From the NCBI RefSeq assembly GCF_017491605.1, contig NZ_JAFGYY010000032.1:1-46166 (forward strand): DNA of 46,166 bases. Direction: 5' to 3'. The notes beneath the pieces are model-generated. The model was not told where the DNA came from. It made no database searches and saw only the letters and a program-made list of their open reading frames with translations. This document shows positions 40,010 to 46,166 of this stretch, in pieces. Position 1 is the stretch's first letter; each line of letters opens with the position of its first letter. The stretch is from Pseudomonas sp. 30_B (lineage in GTDB: Bacteria > Pseudomonadota > Gammaproteobacteria > Pseudomonadales > Pseudomonadaceae). The position numbers were made by a program, and so were the translations under genes.

Positions 40010-40981
40010 TCAGCGCGGGCGCTCGAGCGGATCGAGAATCTGCAAGGCCAGGTTGCCCTTGTGCGAACCCAGCTTGACCTTGAAGGAAGGCACGCCGTTG
40101 GCGCGCATGATCATGTGTTCGGGCAGCTCCACCGGGATCACGTCGCCCGGCTGCATGTGCAGGATGTCCCGCAGCTTGAGCTGGCGGCGCACGACGGTGG
40201 CGCCGACCGGCACCTGGACGTCGAGGATGTCCTCGCGCAGGGCGTTTATCCAGCGCTCGTCCTGGTCGTCCACGTCGGATTGGAAGCCGGCATCGAGCAT
40301 CTCGCGGATCGGCTCGATCATCGAATACGGCAGGGTGATGTGCAGGTCGCCACCGCCGCCATCGAGCTCGATGTGGAAGGTGGAGACCACCACCACTTCG
40401 CTGGGGCTGACGATGTTGGCCATCGCCGGGTTCACCTCGGAGTTCACGTACTCGAAGGCGATCGGCATCACCGCATGCCAGGCCTCGGCGAGGTCGACGA
40501 AGGCCTGCTCGATGACCATGCGCACCACCCGCAGCTCGGTGGGGGTGAACTCGCGGCCTTCGATCTTGGCGTGACGGCCATCGCCGCCGAAGAAGTTGTC
40601 CACCAGCTTGAACACCAGCTTGGCGTCGAGGATGAACAGCGCGGTGCCGCGCAGCGGCTTCATCTTCACCAGGTTGAGGCTGGTGGGTACGTACAGCGAG
40701 TGCACGTACTCGCCGAACTTCATCACCTGCACGCCGCCCACTGCGACATCCGCCGAGCGGCGCAGCAGGTTGAACATGCTGATGCGGGTGTAACGGGCGA
40801 AACGCTCGTTGATCATCTCCAGGGTCGGCATGCGGCCCCGGACGATGCGGTCCTGGCTGGTCAGGTCGTAGGACTTGATCGCCCCCGGCTCGACGTCGGA
40901 CTCGGTTTCCACGAGGCCGTCGTCGACGCCGTGCAACAGCGCGTCGATCTCGTCCTGGGAAAGTAGATCCTGCATGGCCAT
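40010..40981 (-). CDS. fliM: Motor switch protein FliM
   Basis: The 323-residue protein has the N-terminal CheY-P binding peptide (MAMQDLLSQDEIDALLHGVD). A middle CheC-like domain contains LVKMKPLRGTALFILDAKLV and FKLVDNFFGGDGRHAKIEGR. The C-terminal SpoA domain contains QLKLRDILHMQPGDVIPVEL. It bridges FliG and FliN in the C-ring. Two in-frame ATGs (40981, 40975) are close, and the first fits the family. Nine bases separate it from fliL. Confidence 0.97.
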   Translation of the reverse strand: MAMQDLLSQDEIDALLHGVDDGLVETESDVEPGAIKSYDLTSQDRIVRGRMPTLEMINERFARYTRISMFNLLRRSADVAVGGVQVMKFGEYVHSLYVPTSLNLVKMKPLRGTALFILDAKLVFKLVDNFFGGDGRHAKIEGREFTPTELRVVRMVIEQAFVDLAEAWHAVMPIAFEYVNSEVNPAMANIVSPSEVVVVSTFHIELDGGGGDLHITLPYSMIEPIREMLDAGFQSDVDDQDERWINALREDILDVQVPVGATVVRRQLKLRDILHMQPGDVIPVELPEHMIMRANGVPSFKVKLGSHKGNLALQILDPLERPR

Positions 40982-40990
40982 GGCGGGTAC

Positions 40991-41512
40991 CTACTGCAAT
41001 ACGAAGTTGGTGAAAAGCACTTGTTCTACGGTCAACTGACCGGTGGCCTTCTTCGCCAGTTCCTGAAGGCTGGAGGTCGCCTGCTGGCGCAGCATCTCCT
41101 TGCCCACCGGGGTCACCAGCGAATCGAAATTCTGGCTGGAGAACAGCATCACCAGTTGGTTACGCACCAGCGGCATCTGCTCGCGCAGCGCATCCATCTG
41201 CGCCTGGTCGCGACCCATCAGCGCCACCGCTACCTGAAGATAACGCTGGCGGCCGTTCTGATTGAAGTTGACGACGAAGGACGGTGCGAGGATTTCGTAG
41301 ATCGCCTGTTTCTTGCCCGGCGCCGCGCCTTCCTCGGCTTTCGCCTCGGCCTCGGCGGGCTTGGCGTGCTTGCTGAGGAAGAACCAGGTACCGCCGACCG
41401 ACAGCCCCACCGCCAGCAGGAATGCCAGGGCGATGAGAATGATGAGTTTCAGCTTGCCCTTGCCGGGGGCCTGTCCATCAGGGAAGGGAGGCGTCTGATC
41501 TTTCTTGGCCAT
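40991..41512 (-). CDS. fliL: Flagellar basal-body-associated protein FliL
   Basis: The 173-residue protein has a basic N terminus (AKKDQTPPFPDGQAPGKGKL), one span (LIILIALAFLLAVGLSVGGT) and a periplasmic domain with YEILAPSFVVNFNQNGRQRY, LQVAVALMGRD and GKEMLRQQATSSLQEL. FliL rings surround the stators and support torque under load. It is the first gene of the fliL-to-flhB transcript and lies about 50 bases downstream of a consensus sigma-54 promoter. Confidence 0.95.
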   Translation of the reverse strand: MAKKDQTPPFPDGQAPGKGKLKLIILIALAFLLAVGLSVGGTWFFLSKHAKPAEAEAKAEEGAAPGKKQAIYEILAPSFVVNFNQNGRQRYLQVAVALMGRDQAQMDALREQMPLVRNQLVMLFSSQNFDSLVTPVGKEMLRQQATSSLQELAKKATGQLTVEQVLFTNFVLQ

Positions 41513-41561
41513 GCCAAATATCCGTCACTTTTCCGGCGCGATGCGCAGATACCGGGGGAGG

Positions 41562-41577
41562 AGCAAGGGCTGTGCCA
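41562..41577 (-). promoter_or_regulatory. Sigma-54 promoter of the fliL operon
   Basis: The minus strand reads TGGCACAGCCCTTGCT, matching the consensus TGGCAC-N5-TTGCT fully. Transcription would start near 41550, about 40 bases before the fliL ATG. Confidence 0.85.
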
Positions 41578-41721
41578 GTTTGCAATTGTCTGACTGGCGC
41601 CGCCGCGGATATTACAGGCTGGACGGCGGATGTCACGGGGCGGGGAGAGAAATTTCCGAGGCTTAGGAATTAGCCGCGGACTTTGACGGCGGCTCGCGGG
41701 CAGCGGCCAAGTCGCAATTCT

Positions 41722-41799
41722 GTAGGAGCGAGCTTGCTCGCGAACAGATTTCCCCGGCCACACCGGTGCCGGGCGGTTCGCGAGCAAGCTCGCTCCTAC
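41722..41799. repeat. REPIN between fliK and fliL, GAGC/GCTC family
   Basis: Inverted 23-base REP copies, identical to those at 38177-38240, lie at 41722-41744 and 41777-41799 with a 32-base centre. In this 350-base gap (41513-41862) only this REPIN and the fliL sigma-54 promoter are seen. The structure could also end the fliK transcript. Confidence 0.9.
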
Positions 41800-41862
41800 A
41801 AGAACGTCGCCCGGAAAACGACCAAGGTGCCAGCGCGATCAGCCAGGACGCCCGAGCCGCTA

Positions 41863-43161
41863 TCAGGCGTAATAGTCCACCAGGCCCCTGCCCTGCGCCG
41901 CCATCTGCGGGCGGATCTCGGAGACCCCGCCGATCATCGGCTCGTCCTCCCCGCCTTCGGAACGACCGGCACGCCGCGAACCACCGCGATCATCACCGCC
42001 CTGCTGCTGCCAGCCGCGGGCGGACTGGTCGGAAACGTTGACGTCGAGCTGCCCCATGCCCTGTTGGCTGAACATCTCGCGCAGGCGGTGCTGCTGGCTG
42101 TCCAGCGCTTCGCGCACGTTGGCGTTGGCGCTAACGAAGTTCACCTGGGTCTGGTCGGCGCTCATGTGGATGCGCACTTCCAGTCGACCAAGCTCGGCCG
42201 GGTCCATCTGGATTTCGGCGGACTTCAGGTTCTGCGCGGACATCCACATCACCCGGTCCACCACCTGGTCGGTCCAGCCGTTCTGCTGCACCGACACCGG
42301 CTGCCCTGGCACCAGCGGGTTTACCGGACGGTTGGTCATGGCCTGCGGCGTGTTGAGCGCCTGGGTCAGCGACTCCAGCCGCGCGGCGAAGGACTCGGTG
42401 CGCGGCGCCTCGGGCTTGGCCTCGACCTGAAGTTCCGGCAACTGCTGGCTCAGGTCCGTGCTGGCCTGCACGACGCCTTCGACCAGCTTGCCCTCGGCAG
42501 TCTTGGCTGGCGCATCCGGGCCCAGCGCCGAGAGCATCGCCGAAAGGTCGGCCTTGGCATTGCCTTCCACCGGCTTATCGCCGGCCTTGGCCGCCACGTC
42601 ACCGGCCACCTGCGTCTGCTGGACCTGCTGCGCCTGGTCCTGGGCACCCTGGCCGAAAGCCATGACCACGCCCGGCAGCGCGTTGAGCTTTTCCAGGTCG
42701 CCGTCGGTGCTGGCTACGGTCTTCTCGCCAACGCCACTGCTGATCACCAGCGGCGGCGCCTCGGTAGCCGGGGCAGGCATCTGGCCGGTCATGCCCAGCA
42801 TCAGCAGGGGGTCGAGGGTAGCCTCAGGCTTCTCCTCGCCTTCCGCCACCTTGACCTCGCCATCGGCCGGCAAGGCTTTGCCGTCTTCGGCAACCACTGG
42901 CTTGTCAGCGGCAGCGGCGTCCTTGGAATCGCTGGCCTCGGCGTCCTTGTCGGAAGCGTCCCTGGCCTTCTCGGCCTTGGGCTTGGCCGCCTTGTCCGGG
43001 CGCTCGCTGGACGCCGGACGCTGCTCCTGCGCGTACACGTCGGCGAAGCTGGAACCCTTGTCACCCGTGGCGTCGGGCGAATTCTGCGCAGGCTTGGAGA
43101 GCGCCGCCTTGGGCCTGGGATCAGGCGTAGGCGTCAATAAAATATCCGGGGCGACAGCCAT
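41863..43161 (-). CDS. fliK: Flagellar hook-length control protein FliK
   Basis: The 432-residue protein has a long low-complexity N-terminal ruler region (Ala/Lys/Asp/Glu-rich). The conserved C-terminal Flg_hook domain covers about 300-410 (NGWTDQVVDRVMWMSAQNLK, AEIQMDPAELGRLEVRIHMS, ALDSQQHRLREMFSQQG). It measures hook length and triggers the FlhB substrate switch. It is the canonical FliK, distinct from the longer FliK-like protein at 15925-17514. A near-perfect sigma-54 element lies 39-55 bases before the ATG. Confidence 0.95.
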   Translation of the reverse strand: MAVAPDILLTPTPDPRPKAALSKPAQNSPDATGDKGSSFADVYAQEQRPASSERPDKAAKPKAEKARDASDKDAEASDSKDAAAADKPVVAEDGKALPADGEVKVAEGEEKPEATLDPLLMLGMTGQMPAPATEAPPLVISSGVGEKTVASTDGDLEKLNALPGVVMAFGQGAQDQAQQVQQTQVAGDVAAKAGDKPVEGNAKADLSAMLSALGPDAPAKTAEGKLVEGVVQASTDLSQQLPELQVEAKPEAPRTESFAARLESLTQALNTPQAMTNRPVNPLVPGQPVSVQQNGWTDQVVDRVMWMSAQNLKSAEIQMDPAELGRLEVRIHMSADQTQVNFVSANANVREALDSQQHRLREMFSQQGMGQLDVNVSDQSARGWQQQGGDDRGGSRRAGRSEGGEDEPMIGGVSEIRPQMAAQGRGLVDYYA

Positions 43162-43199
43162 CGGAGTTCTCCGTTGATGTGAATATCCATCACGGAGAT

Positions 43200-43216
43200 A
43201 GCAAGGGGCGGGCCAA
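43200..43216 (-). promoter_or_regulatory. Sigma-54 promoter of fliK
   Basis: The minus strand reads TTGGCCCGCCCCTTGCT, matching TTGGCACG-N4-TTGCT except one base. Transcription would begin near 43188, about 27 bases before the ATG. Confidence 0.75.
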
Positions 43217-43247
43217 GTCGCCTTTCAAGCTGATCTGGCGCAGACGG

Positions 43248-43589
43248 TCAGCCGCGGCCGGGCTGCAACAAGGTGCGGACGAGGGTGAATTCGCGCTCGA
43301 CTTTGGTGATCAGCCCTTGAGCGGTCTCCAGGTCGTTGTGCCGGGCGGCCTCTTCGAGCTGCTTGCACAGGCCGCTCAGCACGGCGGCGCCCATGTTCCC
43401 GCAGCTGCCCTTGAAGCTGTGTGCGGCATGGCGCAACGCGTTGCCGTCGGCGGCGGTGAAGGCCGCGCGAATGCTGCTCAGGCGCTCCTCGGAATCGCTC
43501 AGAAAGGTCTCCACCAGCAATGGATACTCGTCTTCCATGATTTCCAGCAGATTGCGCTGCACGGCGTCATCGAGATGCGGCACGGACAT
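43248..43589 (-). CDS. hptB: Histidine phosphotransfer protein HptB
   Basis: This 113-residue single Hpt domain has phospho-accepting His57 in LRHAAHSFKGSCGNMGA. HptB of P. aeruginosa uses the same residue number. It receives phosphate from hybrid sensor kinases (RetS and others) and passes it to HsbR, affecting biofilm formation and motility. It is downstream of hsbR and hsbA, with a 56-base gap to hsbR. In P. aeruginosa, as I recall, the three genes lie in another flagellar locus. Confidence 0.9.
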   Translation of the reverse strand: MSVPHLDDAVQRNLLEIMEDEYPLLVETFLSDSEERLSSIRAAFTAADGNALRHAAHSFKGSCGNMGAAVLSGLCKQLEEAARHNDLETAQGLITKVEREFTLVRTLLQPGRG

Positions 43590-43645
43590 TCGGCACTCCC
43601 GGTAGGACTGCTCGCCACGGGGCTGGATGGCGAGCGAAGGCCGGA

Positions 43646-45343
43646 TTATGCCTGAGCCGACCAGAAGAACTCCACGGAGACCGATTTGCCATCAGCCGAC
43701 CACTGGCAGCGGTCGGCCAGCTGCCGCACCAGCGCCAGGCCACGGCCGCAGAGGCTGCCGGCGGCGCGCTGGGAGGCCAGTACCGCGCCAACGTCGAAGC
43801 CGTCGCCGCTGTCCTCCACCCGCACCAGCAGGCGCCCGCCCTCGCCATGGGGCGCGAGGTCGAGATGGAAGCGCACGAAACCGTCGCGCAGCGTATCCAG
43901 GCGCTGGCTGCGCTGCTGGTAGTAGCGGGCGAAACCGGCAGCATCGCATTTGAGCGAGGAATCCAGGCCCATCACGCCGTGTTCCAGGGCGTTGGAATAC
44001 AGCTCGGCGAGCACGGTGTAGAGCGCGCCGCCCTTGGGCCGCAGGTCCTGCACTTCCATCAGCAGTTGCAGCAGGAACGGCAGCGGATTGAAGTGCCGCA
44101 GGGTCGGCGCGCGGAATTCGAAGCTGGCGGACCAGTCCAGCGGGCTGCTCAGGCCGTTGTCGGAAAACGCCAGCGGCGGCCGCTGCAAGGCATGTTCCGG
44201 CACCAGCACGACTTCCAGCATGCTGACGTCGTCCTGCGCCTCGCCACGGAACCGCGCGAGCGCCGACTGGATGACATCGAACAGACGCGACGACTCCGGC
44301 TCGCCTTCGTAGACCTCGCGCAGGCGCTGTTCGCCGAACATCTCGCCGGCGGCGTTGCGCGCCTCGGTCACGCCATCGGAGAAGAGGAACACGCGGTCGC
44401 CCTCCTCCATCGCGTAGACCTCGTAGTGCTCGTTGAACGAGGCCGCATCGAGGATGCCCAGCGGCAAGTGGCGCGACACCAGCGGCAACGCCTCGCGCTT
44501 GTCGTGGCGCAGCAGGTAGCCAGTGGGCAATCCGCCGTTCCAGACCTCCACCAAGCCGCGCTGGAAGCTCAGGTTGAGCATCGCCGCGCAGCAGAACACG
44601 CCCACGGGCAGGATGCGTTTGAGCTTGGCGTTCATTTCGCGAAGGATGTCCGCCATGGGGTAGCCCTTGGCGGTCATGCCGTAGAACACCTCCGCCAGCG
44701 GCATGGCGCCGATGGCCGCCGGCAGGCCGTGCCCGGTGAAGTCGCCGAGCAGAATGTGCATCCCGCCGGAGGGCTTGAACGCCGCCAGCAGCAGGTCGCC
44801 GTTGAACAGTGCGAAGGGCGATTGCAGGTAGCGGATGTTCGCCGCGTTGAGGCAGCCGGAGTGTGCCACCTTGTCGAACACCGCCTTGGCCACCCGCTGC
44901 TCGTTGAGCAGGTGCTCGTTATGCCGGGCGATCAGGTCGCGCTGCTCCAGCACCATCCGCTGCAGGTGGTGCAGGCGCCCCATGGCGCGGATCTTGGCTT
45001 CGAGGATGACCCGGTTGTAGGGCTTGGAAACAAAGTCGTCGCCGCCCGCCTCCAGGCTCTGCACCAGCGCCTCGGGCTCGCTCAGGGAGGTGAGGAAGAT
45101 GATCGGCACCAGCTCTTCGCCCGCCTGCCGGCGAATCCTGCGCGCCGCCTCGAAGCCATCCATCACCGGCATCAATGCGTCCATCAGCACCAGCTGCGGG
45201 CGCTCCTGGGCGAACTGCGCCAGGGCCTCCAGGCCATTGGCTGCGGTGATCACCCGATGCCCCTGGCGGCTGACGAGGGTGGACAGCAGCAGGCGGTCGG
45301 CGGCGTTGTCGTCGGCGATCAGGACCGTGAGGTAATCAGCCAT
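43646..45343 (-). CDS. hsbR: Response regulator phosphatase/kinase HsbR
   Basis: The 565-residue protein has three modules. The receiver domain has Asp11-Asp12 and phospho-acceptor Asp55 in LVLMDALMPVMDG, with VSKPYN later. The PP2C-type phosphatase domain has LLGDFTGHGLPAAIGAMPLA, VFLFSDGVTEARNAAGEMFG and QDDVSMLEVV. The C-terminal HATPase kinase domain has TVLAELYSNALEHGVM and VRVEDSGDGFD. In P. aeruginosa HsbR dephosphorylates or phosphorylates HsbA depending on HptB. The gene lies 23 bases downstream of hsbA. Confidence 0.93.
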   Translation of the reverse strand: MADYLTVLIADDNAADRLLLSTLVSRQGHRVITAANGLEALAQFAQERPQLVLMDALMPVMDGFEAARRIRRQAGEELVPIIFLTSLSEPEALVQSLEAGGDDFVSKPYNRVILEAKIRAMGRLHHLQRMVLEQRDLIARHNEHLLNEQRVAKAVFDKVAHSGCLNAANIRYLQSPFALFNGDLLLAAFKPSGGMHILLGDFTGHGLPAAIGAMPLAEVFYGMTAKGYPMADILREMNAKLKRILPVGVFCCAAMLNLSFQRGLVEVWNGGLPTGYLLRHDKREALPLVSRHLPLGILDAASFNEHYEVYAMEEGDRVFLFSDGVTEARNAAGEMFGEQRLREVYEGEPESSRLFDVIQSALARFRGEAQDDVSMLEVVLVPEHALQRPPLAFSDNGLSSPLDWSASFEFRAPTLRHFNPLPFLLQLLMEVQDLRPKGGALYTVLAELYSNALEHGVMGLDSSLKCDAAGFARYYQQRSQRLDTLRDGFVRFHLDLAPHGEGGRLLVRVEDSGDGFDVGAVLASQRAAGSLCGRGLALVRQLADRCQWSADGKSVSVEFFWSAQA

Positions 45344-45366
45344 GGCCGCTCTCGGATGCAGGACAG

Positions 45367-45672
45367 TCAGCTGATGGTGAACAGCTGCTCGAAATTGGAG
45401 ATGGCGAGAATCTTGCGCACATCGGCGTTGCAGTGTTCCAGGCGGATCTGCGCGTTCTCGCCGCCGGCGTGGTCGCGCAGCAGGAGCAGCATGCCCAGTG
45501 CCGAGCTATCGAGGTAGGTGGCGCCCTTGAGGTCGACCACATAGCGCTTGGGCGTGGTATCGACGCGCTCGTAGGCGTCGCGGAATTCCTGGTGCGCACC
45601 GAAATCGAAACGGCCCTGGACCACGATGGTCAGTTCCTGCCCGTCAGCGGAGGGAACGGAAGTGATGGCCAT
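45367..45672 (-). CDS. hsbA: Anti-sigma factor antagonist HsbA
   Basis: The 101-residue STAS-domain protein has the phosphorylatable serine at Ser56 (YLDSSALGMLLLLRDHAG, after Asp55), the same position as P. aeruginosa HsbA. Depending on phosphorylation it binds FlgM, which frees FliA, or the diguanylate cyclase HsbD. It thereby links HptB signalling to flagellar gene expression and c-di-GMP. AAGGAG lies before the ATG. It is first in the hsbA-hsbR-hptB unit. hsbD and flgM are not visible in this window. Confidence 0.92.
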   Translation of the reverse strand: MAITSVPSADGQELTIVVQGRFDFGAHQEFRDAYERVDTTPKRYVVDLKGATYLDSSALGMLLLLRDHAGGENAQIRLEHCNADVRKILAISNFEQLFTIS

Positions 45673-45759
45673 GGGATTCTCCTTATCGGTGATGGCACGC
45701 GCGAGCTTTCAGATGTAGCAGCAACTCATGACAGCAGCAACCTCGGCGGCTATCGGAAC

Positions 45760-45774
45760 GCCATCAACGGGCCA
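45760..45774 (-). promoter_or_regulatory. Possible sigma-54 promoter of hsbA
   Basis: The minus strand reads TGGCCCGTTGATGGC, with GG and GC ten bases apart, but the -12 block is TGGC rather than TTGC. The predicted start is about 75 bases before the hsbA ATG. This is weaker than the other sigma-54 sites here. Confidence 0.35.
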
Positions 45775-45906
45775 CGTCGAATTTCCGCCAAATGGACCAC
45801 CGGGCCCCAATGGCTTGGCAAATGCCGTTACCCTTTTGCGGTGCGATACACCGGCCAAGGCTCGCCCGAGGCCTGCGCCGGGCCGCACCAGGCATGGAGA
45901 GGGAGC

Positions 45907-46166
45907 ATGTACAAGTCCATTCTCGTCGTGGCCTGCGCTGTCTGCGTGGTGTCGTGCACGAATGCCCAGGTGACGCAGCGCGAGCTGGGCGATTTCGAGC
46001 TGAAACTCGCCCACTCGCCTACCCGCAGCATGGCCCAGGGCCTGGTGCGCCCCGGCCAGGCGAACAGCGCCCTGGGTGGCGTGGACGTCAGCCACGCCAC
46101 CGGTTGGTACGTCGGCAGCTGGACCTCGAACCTGGAGCAGGAAAAACCGTTGGAAGTCGACACCTA
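45907..46166 (+). CDS. TorF-family putative porin, N-terminal fragment
   Basis: The frame starts at ATG 45907, preceded by GGAGAGGGAG, and runs off the window after 86 codons. A hydrophobic signal (MYKSILVVACAVCVVSC) leads into TNAQVTQRELGDFELKLAHS. GLVRPGQANSALGGVDVSHA, TGWYVGSWTSNLE and PLEVDT then fit the start of TIGR02001/TorF-type outer-membrane proteins (GG-D-x-S-H and Y-x-G-x-W-x-S-N). The signal could be a Sec type cut near TNA or, because VVSC fits a lipobox, a lipoprotein type. It is divergent from hsbA and has no obvious link to flagella. Confidence 0.7.
   Translation, partial: MYKSILVVACAVCVVSCTNAQVTQRELGDFELKLAHSPTRSMAQGLVRPGQANSALGGVDVSHATGWYVGSWTSNLEQEKPLEVDT

Noticed and set aside
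1..46166. CRISPR arrays, tRNA or rRNA genes, insertion sequences, prophage genes
   Set aside because: No regularly spaced direct repeats, cloverleaf-type sequences, transposase or phage genes were recognised. The repeats present are REP-type palindromes and an in-frame protein repeat.

Overview
The window is a GC-rich piece of a Pseudomonas chromosome. The evidence is gene content and order. A ccmABCDEFGHI operon sits next to a polar-flagellum/chemotaxis locus (fliA-cheY-cheZ-cheA-cheB-motC-motD-parC-parP-cheW, fleN, flhF, flhA, flhB-fliRQPONML, fliK, hptB-hsbR-hsbA). Many intergenic gaps carry Pseudomonas-type REP palindromes. The species cannot be fixed from sequence alone; the style fits a member near P. 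aeruginosa or the P. nitroreducens/P. citronellolis group. No rRNA, tRNA, CRISPR array, prophage or insertion sequence was seen.

Layout. 1-8250 is a mixed housekeeping stretch: the tail of an unrecognised basic protein, an AI-2E family permease, a stand-alone C39-like cysteine peptidase, an S4-type pseudouridine synthase homologue with an altered catalytic motif, a small membrane protein, a KefB/KefC-type antiporter, a lipoate-ligase family protein, a membrane diguanylate cyclase, and a 0.7 kb gene-free tract full of REPs and larger palindromes. 8247-15685 (minus strand) is the cytochrome c maturation operon, nearly all genes translationally coupled, with a small lipoprotein gene at its end. 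15857-17846 (plus strand) is a two-gene flagellar unit: a FliK-like protein and a free-standing FlhB C-terminal domain, behind a near-consensus FliA (sigma-28) promoter. 17853-19357 holds a receiver-like protein and a DMT permease.

19535-33930 (minus) runs, in transcription order, flhA, flhF, fleN, fliA, cheY, cheZ, cheA, cheB, motC, motD, parC, parP, cheW and a DUF2802 gene. These cover export gate, polar placement and number control, the late flagellar sigma factor, the chemotaxis core, a second stator pair and the polar array-partition system. 34198-35897 is a two-gene envelope insert (TPM-domain protein plus a small membrane protein) between flhA and flhB. 35963-41512 (minus) is fliL-M-N-O-P-Q-R-flhB. 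Then come fliK (41863-43161) and hptB, hsbR and hsbA (43248-45672), and a divergent partial TorF-like porin gene at the right edge.

Sigma-54-type -24/-12 elements lie before fliL, fliK and flhA, and a weaker one before hsbA. Sigma-28-type elements lie before the FliK-like/FlhB-like pair and, weakly, before parP. This matches the known Pseudomonas hierarchy (FleQ/RpoN for early and middle genes, FliA for late genes). The points most worth a second look are the sigma-28-driven FliK-like/FlhB-C pair, the multicopy peptide motif in CheA where a P2 domain would be expected, the Asp-to-Glu change in the pseudouridine synthase, and the composite palindromes and REPIN insertions.
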